From: Adlercreutzia muris
GTDB lineage: Bacteria > Actinomycetota > Coriobacteriia > Coriobacteriales > Eggerthellaceae
Reading direction: 5' to 3'
Length of the DNA: 58,769 nt
NCBI RefSeq assembly: GCF_008831045.1
Contig: NZ_WAJS01000018.1
Span: forward strand, 1 to 58,769
Shown here: piece by piece, positions 47,431-57,194 of the stretch
Layout: every line of letters starts with the position of its first letter
How positions within the stretch are numbered: position 1 is the stretch's first letter
Program-made: the position numbers and the translations under genes
Notes under the pieces: generated by a model
What the model was told of the DNA's origin: nothing
Database searches by the model: none
What the model saw: only the letters and a program-made list of their open reading frames with translations

Positions 47431-50400
47431 TCATAGCACAGCGCCGCGGCGGCGGGCGCGCAGGGCCGCGAACACCACAACGGCACCGGCCAGGGCGCAG
47501 CCGAAGACAACCAGGGTTGTCAAAGTCGTCTCGTCGCCGGTCTGGGCGAGACGCGTGACCTGGGTCTTGGAACCCGGACCCTTGCCGGTGCCGAGGAGGT
47601 TCTTGTCGGCCTTCCACACGCCGTCGGCATTGCCGCCCTGGCTGCTCGGCTTCCAGATGCCGGTGCTATCGGTATCGATGTTCCAATCGGGAACACCGTC
47701 GCCGTCCACGTCGATGTTCACATCGGGCTTGCCGTCCCCGTCGGTGTCGATGTTGACGTCGGGAATGCCGTCGCCGTCCACGTCGATGAACAGGTCTGGT
47801 TTGCCGTCCCCGTCGGTGTCCACATTCACGTCCGGCTTCCCGTCGCCATCGGTGTCGATGTTGAGGTCCGGATTCCCATCACCGTCGGTGTCCACATTCA
47901 CGTCCGGCTTCCCGTCGCCATCGGTGTCGATGTTGAGGTCCGGATTCCCATCACCGTCGGTGTCCACGTTCACATCGGCCTTGCCGTCGCCGTCGGTGTC
48001 GATGTTGACGTCCGGCTTGCCGTCCCCGTCGGTATCCAGATCCAGGTGGTCGTCCGGATCGTAGGGCGGCTCCTGATCCAGCTCGAAGTACACCTCCACG
48101 CTATGATTGGCCAGCACGTCGGCGAACAGCACCTTGCCTGCGTCCCGCAGATCGGCGCGATCGGCACCGTCCACGACAATACGGGCCACGCGCCAGCCGG
48201 CCGCCGGTGTCCAGGACACCTCATGGTCGGTGCGAGCCGCCACCGTGGCCGTCGGAGACACAGTGCCTTGGCCCTCCGTCACGGCCGTCGTCACCGTGTA
48301 CATCTCGGCCTTCAGATCGATGTGCACCACATGGTCGGCGTCGATGGCCTCGAAGGTGTAGGCATCGCCGGCCGGCGCCAGGTCGTACAGCGCGATGCCG
48401 GCGGTGCGCAGCCGTGCCGGGGGCAGCGAGACGGCCTCATCGTCAATGAGCACCCGCTCCACGGAATAGCCCGCGGCCGGCTCCCATTCCACGCGGTGGT
48501 CGACCCCGGCGGGCACCTTGGTGGAGCCGGAAATGAAACCCGGGCCACCGGCCAGCTCCGTGGTCACCGTGAAGTAGTTGGTGGCCCCCGTAGCCTCGGG
48601 GAAAACGACGACCACGGTGTGATTCGCCCCAATGGAGGCGAAGGTAACACCGCCGGCCGCGAGCAGATCGTCCCGTTTGATGCCGTCCACCTTCACGCTC
48701 AGGGGCGCTACATCATCGCCATCAAGGCTTTTCCAGGTGACCTCGTGGCTCGTGCCCGGCCGTACCACAGCCGAGGGGCCGGCAGTGCCGCCGCCCTCGC
48801 ATACCACTGTCACGGTATAGAACTGCTCTTTATCCGAACCCGTGTCGGCCTGCACCGAAACGAGCACCCGATGGTCGGCCTGAACGTTCTCAAAGGTGAC
48901 GCCGCCAGCGGCGAGCAGGTCGTCGCGCACCACGCCGTCCACGATAACCGACGTGACCCGATAGCCCTCCGGGGCGCTCCAGGATACCGCGCGATCCTCA
49001 CCTGCCACCACGTCGGTGGCGCTGCCGGAGATGGAGCCGGCCCCGCCGACGAGCGCGGTTTCAATGCGGTAGGAGGGCTTGGCCTTGATAGCCTCGGAGG
49101 AGAGCACTACCTGCAGCGTGGCGTCGGCGGTCAGATTCGCGAGCGACACCTTCCCTGCCTGGATATCGGCGGCCGAGAACTCGTGGCGCGTCGTGCCCGA
49201 GAAGAGCACCACCCGCTCCACGGCGTAGGTGTCGCCAGCAGCGTTTGTCACGGTCCAAGCCACCTCGGGGCTCGCGCCCACTTCCAGCTCCATGGAGGGC
49301 GTGATGGTACCCGGGCCGCCGAGGATCTGCGTGGTCAGCAGGATGGTGGGCGTCGGGTCGGCCGAGGGCGTCTTCGCCACGAACTCCACCGACACCTGGT
49401 GATCGCCGGCAAGCTTGGAGAAGAGCCGCTCCAGGGGCGCCGGGTCGCGCAGGTCGGGATTCGGGTCCTGACTGTACTTGTCAAAGACGAGGGCGCCGTC
49501 CACAAACACCCGGGCAACTTCCGCATCGGCAGCGGGAGTCCAGGTCACCTTATGATCGGTGCCAGCGGCCACCACGACCGAGGGGGAGATAGTGCCGGGG
49601 CCCTTAGCCACGGTCTGCACCGAGGCGAACCGCGCGGGCGGAAGCACCTCCACAGTGAGAATCTCCACCCGGTGGGAGGCCCCTACGTTGGTGAACTCGA
49701 TGGAGCCGCGGTCACTGGCAGGATAGGAGAAGCCGTCGAGGTAGATCTCGGCCACCTCGAAGCCAGGCTTGGTCTCCCACGTCACCGCGTGGTCGCTTCC
49801 CTTCCTCACCATCTGGGTGGGGGTAAGGGAGGCCAGGCCGCGGTCGCCGGCCGTACTCACGGTGAAGCGGTCGCTGGCTGGCTCGTCATCGGGATCGGGG
49901 GCCGGATCGGGATCGCCGAAGACCACGTGCACGCTGTGGCCGCCCTCTCCCACGGGGAAGCTGACAGAACCAGCATCGATAAGGTCGTCGCGCATGACAC
50001 CGTCCACGATGACGCCCTTCACCACCTGGCCCTCCTCGGGCTCCCAGGTCACCGTGGCCTCCTCGCCGGCCTCGAACTTGTTGTCCTCGCGGTCGTTGCC
50101 AGTCACGGTCACCTCGCCCTTGCCCGACACCGACGTCTCCACCTCGTGGCGCGGAATGTCCGACGCCGTCGTGGCATAGGCCACGCCGAGGCTGTCCATG
50201 CGCAGATCGGTGAAGATGTGCTGATTGTCGTCGACGAAGGCGCCGCCGACGGCCACGCGGTTCTCGTACTCAGTGTAGGACGTCGTTCCCTTGGCCGTGC
50301 CGTCCGCGATCAGCTCGAAGTAGCCGCCGCGGGAGATGGTCGTATCTTCCACCGCCTGCACAGTAATGGTCGTGCCCTTCACGCTAACCACCCGCAGCTG

Positions 50401-52143
50401 CTGCTCGGAGCCGTCGACGGCCTTGTAGCGAGCCACGATGCTACCCTCGTCGATAGCGGCGAAGGCGGGCAGCTCCACAGTGATCGTCGCATCGTGCAGA
50501 CCCAAGTGCTTGTGATCCTCGTCCGAGACGTTCTCGCAGCGCATGGTGGCGTGGAGCGCGTCGCCGGCCTGGGCGTAACGGGACACCGGGCTGTAGCCGG
50601 GCTCGCTCGTCGCAAAGGTGCGCGTCTGGTTCGCAATGGTGAAGGTGGTGGCGAACTCCGGCACCACGATATCGGCCACAAGTCCCACGGCGCTCATGAG
50701 CGTGGGGTCGGTGGAGCTGTCCGTCTTCACCGTGAAGCTCGTCTCGCCGCCCGAGAGGATGGGCTGTCCGTCCTGGCGCTCAAGTTCTTCGAGACCCGCC
50801 ACACAGAAATCGGTATTGAAGGTCTGATGGGTCGCGGGAAAGTTGGGGTATTTGCCGGCCACGGTGCGCGATGCGGGGTTGAGCTCCATATCACGGTCTT
50901 TGTTCCCAATGGTAAAGGAGAAGAAATTGCTGAAGGGACGCACGTTACCGAGCCGCACTCGGTCGAGGGCCTGGGCGCCGGCCCTCGATTGGAGAGCCTG
51001 GTAGGCGTTGTCCAGGTCGGTGCCGTCCATGGAAACAAGCAGCTCGCCAGTAGGATTGGGGGCCACCATGAGGCCGTCGCCGCTGATGACCACCTCGGGC
51101 TTGTTCGTGGGGTTTACCGCCGTGCCGCCCAGCTTGAGCCGCACCATGCGGGTCGATTCCAGGTCGGGGTTCTCCTCGATGACGATGAGCTTCCAACCGC
51201 CGAAGCAGTCGCTGCCCACAGCCGCCTGGGCCGTGCCGTTGATGTCTGAGAACGGCACGTTGATGCCCGTATAGGTGCCGTAGCCCTGCTCCTTCACGAA
51301 GTCGGTCACATCGAAGTAGCAGGAGGCGCGCTGGCCGGCACCGTCCTGGTAGACGATCTCCGGGTAATAGCGCTCAATGGTGCCCTTGGGCCCCTTGAAG
51401 CAGACGCCGTAGTGGCTCATGGGGGCTTTGGCGGCCACGTTGCCCACGTTCCGCTGGCTGGCCGTCACAAGCAGGTAGGCCTTGAAGATCTTGGTGCTGT
51501 CGCTGGTCTGCACGAGCTTGGCCGTGCTGGAATTGGTGTAGCTGCCCATGAAGTCGGTGCCGGCATGACCCACCGAAACGCCGCCGATGGGCGAGAGCTT
51601 GTAGCCCACGGCCGCCTCCGCCTCGGGATCGACATTGAAAGGAGTACCCAGCAAGGGCTCGTACTTGCCCGTAGTCACCGTGTTGCCGGCAATGTTGAAT
51701 TGGAACTTGCCCACCACGGTCAGACCGTTCTCGTCGATGGCGCCATCCTGGAAGAAGCCCAGGGTGTTGTCGCGGAACGAGGCGCTATCGGGCGTGCCGT
51801 GCACCCGTGCGATACCCGTCGTCCGGACAGAGACCGCACGCTCCTCTTCCACTGAGAGCTCTTCCTCCCCGTCCCCGGTGGCCTCCGCAGCCGTCGCTTG
51901 AGCGACGGCTGTCACCCCATCGGCCAGCGGGGTCGCGAGGGCTCCGTTCCCAGAAGACCCCCCATGGGCCTCTTCCGATGCCGAGGACTGGGTCGTCGCG
52001 GACTCAGCCACCGAGACCTCGTCGCCATCGGCCCAAGCGGCCGCAGGCGCCATGCCAAAGGCCAGGATCAGCGAAAGGGCCATGGCCAAAACCGGCTGTC
52101 GGCGCGCCCGAGACGCCCCTCCTGCAATATCCCGCTGCATCAT
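47431..52143 (-). CDS. Large cell-wall-anchored surface protein with InlB-like repeats and calcium-binding repeats
   Basis: 1570 residues. A signal peptide (about 1-40, basic start then LAMALSLILAFGMAPAAAWA) leads to an extracellular N-terminal region (40-660) with no recognised fold. Eight modules of about 75-90 residues (about 660-1360) resemble divergent InlB B-repeats (pattern YTVTT...GTVSP...HEVSWTP...VDG...H.VEV.F). About eleven 12-residue DTDGDGKPDVNI calcium-binding repeats follow (about 1366-1494). The C-terminus has a sorting signal LAQTGDET (Ala in place of the usual Pro), a hydrophobic segment and RARRR. ATG with AAGGAG upstream. Likely an adhesin or structural surface protein. 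Confidence 0.92.
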   Translation of the reverse strand: MMQRDIAGGASRARRQPVLAMALSLILAFGMAPAAAWADGDEVSVAESATTQSSASEEAHGGSSGNGALATPLADGVTAVAQATAAEATGDGEEELSVEEERAVSVRTTGIARVHGTPDSASFRDNTLGFFQDGAIDENGLTVVGKFQFNIAGNTVTTGKYEPLLGTPFNVDPEAEAAVGYKLSPIGGVSVGHAGTDFMGSYTNSSTAKLVQTSDSTKIFKAYLLVTASQRNVGNVAAKAPMSHYGVCFKGPKGTIERYYPEIVYQDGAGQRASCYFDVTDFVKEQGYGTYTGINVPFSDINGTAQAAVGSDCFGGWKLIVIEENPDLESTRMVRLKLGGTAVNPTNKPEVVISGDGLMVAPNPTGELLVSMDGTDLDNAYQALQSRAGAQALDRVRLGNVRPFSNFFSFTIGNKDRDMELNPASRTVAGKYPNFPATHQTFNTDFCVAGLEELERQDGQPILSGGETSFTVKTDSSTDPTLMSAVGLVADIVVPEFATTFTIANQTRTFATSEPGYSPVSRYAQAGDALHATMRCENVSDEDHKHLGLHDATITVELPAFAAIDEGSIVARYKAVDGSEQQLRVVSVKGTTITVQAVEDTTISRGGYFELIADGTAKGTTSYTEYENRVAVGGAFVDDNQHIFTDLRMDSLGVAYATTASDIPRHEVETSVSGKGEVTVTGNDREDNKFEAGEEATVTWEPEEGQVVKGVIVDGVMRDDLIDAGSVSFPVGEGGHSVHVVFGDPDPAPDPDDEPASDRFTVSTAGDRGLASLTPTQMVRKGSDHAVTWETKPGFEVAEIYLDGFSYPASDRGSIEFTNVGASHRVEILTVEVLPPARFASVQTVAKGPGTISPSVVVAAGTDHKVTWTPAADAEVARVFVDGALVFDKYSQDPNPDLRDPAPLERLFSKLAGDHQVSVEFVAKTPSADPTPTILLTTQILGGPGTITPSMELEVGASPEVAWTVTNAAGDTYAVERVVLFSGTTRHEFSAADIQAGKVSLANLTADATLQVVLSSEAIKAKPSYRIETALVGGAGSISGSATDVVAGEDRAVSWSAPEGYRVTSVIVDGVVRDDLLAAGGVTFENVQADHRVLVSVQADTGSDKEQFYTVTVVCEGGGTAGPSAVVRPGTSHEVTWKSLDGDDVAPLSVKVDGIKRDDLLAAGGVTFASIGANHTVVVVFPEATGATNYFTVTTELAGGPGFISGSTKVPAGVDHRVEWEPAAGYSVERVLIDDEAVSLPPARLRTAGIALYDLAPAGDAYTFEAIDADHVVHIDLKAEMYTVTTAVTEGQGTVSPTATVAARTDHEVSWTPAAGWRVARIVVDGADRADLRDAGKVLFADVLANHSVEVYFELDQEPPYDPDDHLDLDTDGDGKPDVNIDTDGDGKADVNVDTDGDGNPDLNIDTDGDGKPDVNVDTDGDGNPDLNIDTDGDGKPDVNVDTDGDGKPDLFIDVDGDGIPDVNIDTDGDGKPDVNIDVDGDGVPDWNIDTDSTGIWKPSSQGGNADGVWKADKNLLGTGKGPGSKTQVTRLAQTGDETTLTTLVVFGCALAGAVVVFAALRARRRGAVL
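47660..48045. repeat. 36-bp tandem repeats encoding calcium-binding loops
   Basis: About ten consecutive 36-bp units inside the surface-protein gene. Some are almost identical at the DNA level (for example around 47815-47960, where a two-unit block recurs), which favours copy-number change by recombination or slippage. Confidence 0.8.
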
Positions 52144-52188
52144 GTCAGATCGCTCCTTCCGCTTCCACCCAGACCAGGCAACGTAATA

Positions 52189-52221
52189 TTTTGGAGTTAA
52201 TCTATCAATTAAACTCCAAAA
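52189..52221. promoter_or_regulatory. Inverted repeat upstream of the surface-protein gene
   Basis: Perfect 10-bp arms TTTTGGAGTT (52189-52198) and AACTCCAAAA (52212-52221) around an AT-rich 13-bp centre, about 45-80 bp before the start codon, in the likely promoter. A two-fold symmetric operator is the simplest reading. Confidence 0.55.
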
Positions 52222-52280
52222 GCAACGAAAAGGCAACAGAAGGGCCACCGGCCGGAATCGGTCGCGCGCAGACGCAAAGA

Positions 52281-52300
52281 GAGCCGTCCGAAGACGGCTC
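52281..52300 (-). terminator. Terminator downstream of the LCP-like gene
   Basis: GAGCCGTC (52281-52288) pairs with GACGGCTC (52293-52300) around CGAA, 50 bp after the LCP-like stop. Confidence 0.65.
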
Positions 52301-52349
52301 GAAGTCAGCGAAGAGCAGGTCCGGGCCGCCGTCGCGGGCGGCGCAGTCC

Positions 52350-53864
52350 CTAGCCGATCCAGTCCTGGCCGATGATGACGAGCAGGTCGGTATCGAACTG
52401 GTAGAAGTCGCCGCCGTTCACCACACGACCGGCGGATAGGTCGCTCACCACGGCCTTGGCCGCTATCTCAAAGGCGGCATCCTTGTAGATCACCATGGTC
52501 TCGGGATAGGCCGTGCCGTCGTCCACGTTGCCCACCGCCTCCACCTGGTAGCCGTCGGACTCCAAAAGCTCGCCGCAGCGGGCGGCCGCCCCCTGGATGC
52601 CGGAGCCGTTGCGCACCTCCACGGTGAGCAGGCTGCGATCCACATTGGCCACGTTGCCCGCGGCGCTCTCCGGGGCATTGCCGGCGCGCACGGCCTCCAT
52701 CATGGTGGCCAGCTCGTCGTCGGACACCTCGTAGGTGCGCGCGCCGCCCTCGCCCTCCACGGCACGACCGGGCACCACGGCGGCGTACACCGTCACCTCC
52801 GACAGGGGCCGCAGCACCTCGCCCAGGGCGATGATCTGGCCGCTCGACCAGTCGGTGCTCACGGCCGAGGCGCCGTCCGCCACCACGGTCGGGAAACTCA
52901 GGCCCTCGCCGGAGCTCGCCCGCTCGGCAAGGTTCACCGTGAACAGAGCACGCATCTTCGCCTGAGTGGCATAAGAGTCGGCATAGTTCGACGCCCGCAG
53001 AAGCGTGACGGCCGAGGGGCCGTCCAGGGTCACGGGGCCCGCCTGCAGCACCTGGATGCCGGCCCGGGGGTCGTCCACCTCCTGATCCAGTTCCACGGCC
53101 ACGCCGCCCACGATATCCACGATCCGCTCGATGCCCGCGGCATCGGTGGCGGCGAAGTGCGCGATGTCCACGCCCAGCAGGGACGCCACCGCCCGGATGA
53201 GCTCGGCGTCGCCCCCGACGGAGGTGGCCTCGGACAGGGGGTGGCGCGCGCCGTCGGACAATTCCACCGACACCGTGGCCGGCACCGATATGAAGGTGAG
53301 GGTGTGAGTGGCCTCGTCGATGCGCACGGCCAGATAGGCGTCGCCCTCGGCCGCACCGGCCGGGGTGGCCGAGCCCAGATGGGCGGTGCACAGGGCGAAG
53401 TAGGGCTCCCCCTCGGCGGGGGCAACCAGCGCCTCGGTGGCGTTGGAATCGCCCAGGGACAGCTGGGAGTCGGACAGGGCGAAGAAGGCCGACACCCCCG
53501 CGAACGCGGCCACGGCCACGACCGCGAGGGCCGCAACGGTCAGAACCGCGATGCGGCGCCGACGGGAACGGACCTGGATCTCCTCCACATAGCCGCGCCG
53601 GCCCCGGCGGCGAGCGTAGTCGGCATCGCTTTCCCCGCTTGTGGCCTGAACATCCACCTGCTCCACCATACCGCGGGTCGCGCGGCGGGAACGGCGGCTG
53701 TCGGAGAAGTCAACCCGGGTGGTGCCCACGGGGCTATCGTCCTCGCGGCGGCCGCGGCGGCCGGCAGGACGGGCCACATGGGAGCCGATCACGGAATCGT
53801 TCACCCGGCGGGACGTGCGACGGGTCTGGGAGGCCGAGAGCCCCTTCTTGCTGTGCATCGCCAT
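52350..53864 (-). CDS. LytR-CpsA-Psr (LCP) family-like protein with LytR_C domain, catalytic residues altered
   Basis: 504 residues. A basic, Arg/Ser-rich cytoplasmic region (1-103), one membrane segment (about 104-130), an extracellular LCP-like domain (about 150-330), and a LytR_C domain (about 405-500, LLTVEVRNGSGIQGAAARCGELLESDGY). LCP enzymes attach wall polymers to peptidoglycan. The segment that normally reads IPRDT is VPATV, and the C-terminal Arg/Gln motif is reduced to LLRASNYADSYATQ, so the pyrophosphate-binding arginines are largely gone. It may be an inactive paralogue or a binding protein. 12 bp upstream of the start is the murA stop codon. Confidence 0.8.
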   Translation of the reverse strand: MAMHSKKGLSASQTRRTSRRVNDSVIGSHVARPAGRRGRREDDSPVGTTRVDFSDSRRSRRATRGMVEQVDVQATSGESDADYARRRGRRGYVEEIQVRSRRRRIAVLTVAALAVVAVAAFAGVSAFFALSDSQLSLGDSNATEALVAPAEGEPYFALCTAHLGSATPAGAAEGDAYLAVRIDEATHTLTFISVPATVSVELSDGARHPLSEATSVGGDAELIRAVASLLGVDIAHFAATDAAGIERIVDIVGGVAVELDQEVDDPRAGIQVLQAGPVTLDGPSAVTLLRASNYADSYATQAKMRALFTVNLAERASSGEGLSFPTVVADGASAVSTDWSSGQIIALGEVLRPLSEVTVYAAVVPGRAVEGEGGARTYEVSDDELATMMEAVRAGNAPESAAGNVANVDRSLLTVEVRNGSGIQGAAARCGELLESDGYQVEAVGNVDDGTAYPETMVIYKDAAFEIAAKAVVSDLSAGRVVNGGDFYQFDTDLLVIIGQDWIG

Positions 53865-53876
53865 GGAATCGACCGC

Positions 53877-55157
53877 CTATCCCCGGCTGGAGACGGGCAC
53901 GCGGCAGATATCGGCGCCGAGGGAGGCGAGCTTGCCCGCGTAATCCTCATAGCCCCGATCGATATGCTCCAAATGGTGGACGCTCGTCTCCCCGTCGGCC
54001 ACGATGCCCGCGAGCACGAGAGCCGCCCCGGCCCGCAGGTCGGTGGAGGATACCGGGGCGCCTTCCAGCTCGGCCACCCCGCGCACGATGGCATGATGGT
54101 CGTCCAAGGTGATATCGGCCCCCATGCGCATGAGCTCGGCGGCGAACATGAAGCGGTTCTCGAAAACGTTCTCGGTGATAACCGACACATCGTCGGCCAG
54201 AGCCGCCAGCAGCATGAACTGAGCCTGAAGATCAGTGGGGAAACCGGGATGCGGCAGCGTCTGGATATCCACCGAACGCAAAGGCTCGCTGCGCGTAACG
54301 CGCACCCAGTCAAGGCCGCATTCCACCGCACAGCCCATGGCCCGCAGCTTCATGATGGCCATGCGCAAGAAGGCCGGATCGATACCGTGCACGGTGACCG
54401 GGCCGCCCGTGAGCGCCCCGCCCACGAGGAACGTGCCCGCCTCGATGCGGTCGCCCACGCAGGTGTGATCGCAGGGGTGCAGAGCCTCTAGGGCCACGCC
54501 CTCGACCTCGATGAGCGAGGTGCCCGCGCCGGACACCTTTGCGCCCATGGCATTCAGCATGTTCGCCAGATCCTCGATCTCCGGCTCGCAGGCAGCGTTC
54601 TCGATGGCCGTGTGACCCTCGGCGGTCACGGCGGCCATGAGCATATTCTCGGTGGCCCCCACCGAAGGAAACTCCAGGTAGACGTGGGCGCCGTGCAGCC
54701 CGTCGGGCGTGAAGGCATGCAGCACCCCGTGATCCACGTCGAAGTGCACGCCCAGAGCCTCCAGGCCCACCAGGTGCATGTCGATCTTGCGGGCACCGAT
54801 CTGGCAGCCGCCGGGCATGGCCACCCGCGCCTCGCCGAATCGCCCGATAAGCGGGCCGAGCACGGAAATGGACGCGCGCATCTTCGAGACGAGCTCGTAG
54901 GGAGTCTCGCACGAGTCGACGGATGCGGTATCGATGGTAAGGGTGTGCCCCTCGCGCGCGACCGCGGCCCCAAGGCGATCGAGCACCTCGCCCATGATCT
55001 CGATATCGGAGATGACGGGCACGTTGTGAATAGTGGAGACGCCCTGGCCGAGCAACGAGGCGGCCATGAGCTTGAGCGCCGAGTTCTTGGCGCCGGCCAC
55101 GGTCACGTCGCCGGAAAGGACATGGTTTCCCCGAACGATGATGACTTCCTGGTTCAT
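53877..55157 (-). CDS. murA: UDP-N-acetylglucosamine 1-carboxyvinyltransferase
   Basis: First committed step of peptidoglycan synthesis. 426 residues, with AGAKNSALKLMAASLL at the N-terminus, the active-site Cys118 in MPGGCQIGARKIDMHL (the residue alkylated by fosfomycin), and PGFPTDLQAQFM. The ATG at 55155-55157 has AAAGGA upstream. It is followed directly by the LCP-like gene and preceded by the tsf terminator. Confidence 0.97.
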   Translation of the reverse strand: MNQEVIIVRGNHVLSGDVTVAGAKNSALKLMAASLLGQGVSTIHNVPVISDIEIMGEVLDRLGAAVAREGHTLTIDTASVDSCETPYELVSKMRASISVLGPLIGRFGEARVAMPGGCQIGARKIDMHLVGLEALGVHFDVDHGVLHAFTPDGLHGAHVYLEFPSVGATENMLMAAVTAEGHTAIENAACEPEIEDLANMLNAMGAKVSGAGTSLIEVEGVALEALHPCDHTCVGDRIEAGTFLVGGALTGGPVTVHGIDPAFLRMAIMKLRAMGCAVECGLDWVRVTRSEPLRSVDIQTLPHPGFPTDLQAQFMLLAALADDVSVITENVFENRFMFAAELMRMGADITLDDHHAIVRGVAELEGAPVSSTDLRAGAALVLAGIVADGETSVHHLEHIDRGYEDYAGKLASLGADICRVPVSSRG

Positions 55158-55227
55158 TTCTAGTCCTTTGTACGGGCGCCGAAACGCCCGGTAGTCCATC
55201 ATGGGTTCATACGTCCCATTATTATAG

Positions 55228-55256
55228 AAAAAAGGCCGCCCCGTAAGGCGGCCTTT
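55228..55256 (-). terminator. Terminator of the rpsB-tsf operon
   Basis: AAAGGCCGCC (55231-55240) pairs with GGCGGCCTTT (55247-55256), with a run of T on the minus strand immediately after, 31 bp past the tsf stop. Confidence 0.85.
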
Positions 55257-55286
55257 CTCTCATCGGAATAAAAACTCCAGCGACAG

Positions 55287-56147
55287 CTACTCGCCCAGGG
55301 CAAAGCGGACGAAGCCGGTGATCTTGATGGAACCGCCCAGCTCCTTGGCGCACTCGTCGGCGTAGGCGGCCACGGTCAGGTCCGGGTTCTTCACGAAGGC
55401 CTGCTCAGCAAGGCAGTTCTCCTTGTAGAACTTGTCCATGCGGCCCTCGGCCATCTTCTCCTGGATGTTCTCGGGCTTGCCGGACTCGGCGGCCTGGGCC
55501 TTGTAGATCTCGAACTCGTGGGCGGCCACATCGGCGGGCACATCGGCGCGAGTGGCGGCCACCGGGTTCAGGGCGGCCACCTGCATGGCGATGTCGCGAC
55601 CGCACTTCTGGAAGTCCTCGGCGGCCGGATCGATGCCCTCCACCTCGAAGGTCACCAGCACGCCGATCTTGCCACCGCCGTGGATGTAGGCGGCCACAGC
55701 CGGGGCCTCCACCACGGCCACGCGGGCCAGCTGGGTGTTCTCGCCCATCACGTGGATGCAGTCGGTCACAACCTCCTCGACGGTCTCGCCGTCGATGGTG
55801 GCAGCGGCCAGAGCGTCCACGTCGGCCGGCTTGGCGGCCAGAGCAGCCTGGGCGATCTTCTCAGCGTAGGCCTTGAACTTCTCGTTCATGCCCACGAAGT
55901 CGGTCTCGCAGTTCAGCTCGACCACGGCACCGGTGGCGCAATCGTCGGAGACCAGCGCCATGACGGTACCCTCGTTGGTGGCGCGCCCAGCCTTCTTGGC
56001 CACGGCGGCCAGGCCGCGGGTGCGCAGCACGTCGACGGCCTTCTCCATCTCGCCCTCGGCCTCAGCCAGGGCCTTCTTGCACTCCATCATGCCCGCGCCG
56101 GTCATCTCGCGGAGCTCCTTCACCATAGCGGCGGTGATGTTAGCCAT
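55287..56147 (-). CDS. tsf: Elongation factor Ts
   Basis: Guanine nucleotide exchange factor for EF-Tu. 286 residues, with N-terminal UBA-like MANITAAMVKELREMTGAGMMECKKAL, the core TDFVGMNEKF, HVMGENTQLARVAVV, and the C-terminal coiled-coil region. It follows rpsB by 31 bp with an AAGGAGG ribosome site. Confidence 0.97.
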   Translation of the reverse strand: MANITAAMVKELREMTGAGMMECKKALAEAEGEMEKAVDVLRTRGLAAVAKKAGRATNEGTVMALVSDDCATGAVVELNCETDFVGMNEKFKAYAEKIAQAALAAKPADVDALAAATIDGETVEEVVTDCIHVMGENTQLARVAVVEAPAVAAYIHGGGKIGVLVTFEVEGIDPAAEDFQKCGRDIAMQVAALNPVAATRADVPADVAAHEFEIYKAQAAESGKPENIQEKMAEGRMDKFYKENCLAEQAFVKNPDLTVAAYADECAKELGGSIKITGFVRFALGE

Positions 56148-56178
56148 GAATTCCTCCTTCGGGGAACAGGATCGGTAG

Positions 56179-56988
56179 TTACTCGGCGGCGTCGGCGGCC
56201 ACGTCGGCGACGACCTCGGCGGCAGCGCCCTCGGCCACGTCGGCGGCAGCCTCGGTGGCGACCTCGGCGGCAGCGGCCTCGCCGGCCATCTCAGCGGCGG
56301 TCACGTCAGCGCCGGTGCCGGCGATGACGGCATCGGCCATGAAGTCGGCGAGCAGGCGCACGGAGCGGATGGCATCGTCGTTGGCCGGGATGCCGTAATC
56401 CACGTCGTCGGGATCGCAGTTGGTGTCCAGGGTGCCCACCACGGGAATCTGCAGGCGATGGGCCTCATGGATGGCGATGCCCTCGCGGTTGGTGTCGATC
56501 ACGAAGATGGCGTCGGGCACCTTCTTCATGTTGCGGATGCCGTTGAGGTTGGTCTGGAGCTTGGCCAGCTCCTTGTGCAGCAGGATCTGCTCCTTCTTCG
56601 GCAGCAGGGCCATGCGGCCGTCGGCGTCCATGGCCTCCAGCTCTTCCATGCGGCGCACGCGAGTGCGGATGGTGGTGAAGTTAGTGAGCATGCCGCCGAG
56701 CCAGCGGGCGTTCACATAGGGCATGCCGCAGCGGTTGGCAGCCTCGGACACGGCCTCCTGGGCCTGCTTCTTGGTACCGACGAACAGCACGGTACCGCCC
56801 TTGCGGGTGAGGTTGCTCACGAAGGTGTAGGCCGCATCCAGGCCGTAGAGGGTCTGCTTGAGGTCGATGATGTAGATGTCGCCGCGATTGCCGAAGATAT
56901 AGGGCTTCATCTTCGGGTTCCAGCGGCGGGTCTGATGCCCGAAATGCGCACCGGCATCGAGCAGCGTGGTGATGCTGACTTTCGTCAT
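56179..56988 (-). CDS. rpsB: 30S ribosomal protein S2
   Basis: 269 residues. The S2 core ([63 protein letters not shown]) is complete to about 225. The last 45 residues are an Ala/Glu/Val-rich tail ([16 protein letters not shown]). The ATG at 56986-56988 has GGAG five bases upstream. First gene of rpsB-tsf. Confidence 0.97.
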   Translation of the reverse strand: MTKVSITTLLDAGAHFGHQTRRWNPKMKPYIFGNRGDIYIIDLKQTLYGLDAAYTFVSNLTRKGGTVLFVGTKKQAQEAVSEAANRCGMPYVNARWLGGMLTNFTTIRTRVRRMEELEAMDADGRMALLPKKEQILLHKELAKLQTNLNGIRNMKKVPDAIFVIDTNREGIAIHEAHRLQIPVVGTLDTNCDPDDVDYGIPANDDAIRSVRLLADFMADAVIAGTGADVTAAEMAGEAAAAEVATEAAADVAEGAAAEVVADVAADAAE

Positions 56989-57132
56989 GATCGCTCCATT
57001 CGTTAGTCCTCTGCCCGAGGTCTTCCCCGTCTGCCGCAGCCTTTTTCCGGTGGCCACTCGCGGAGGCAGGTCGCCCGAGCATGTGTGATAGTTGCCGCCG
57101 TGTTCCGTCCCGTGGGTGGACACAGCCTGTCT

Positions 57133-57160
57133 AAAATAGCACAATCCCCCGCTAATGCAA
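57133..57160 (-). promoter_or_regulatory. Predicted rpsB promoter
   Basis: Minus-strand TTGCAT (57155-57160), 16 bp, then TATTTT (57133-57138), giving a leader of about 140 nt before rpsB. Same -35 as the rpmE promoter. Confidence 0.55.
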
Positions 57161-57194
57161 GGGATTGCGCGAAGAAATCGGGAAAGCGGAACGA

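Noticed and set aside
48046-51249. 1067-codon plus-strand frame opposite the surface-protein gene
   Set aside because: Antisense shadow; the minus strand has a signal peptide, repeats and sorting signal in frame.
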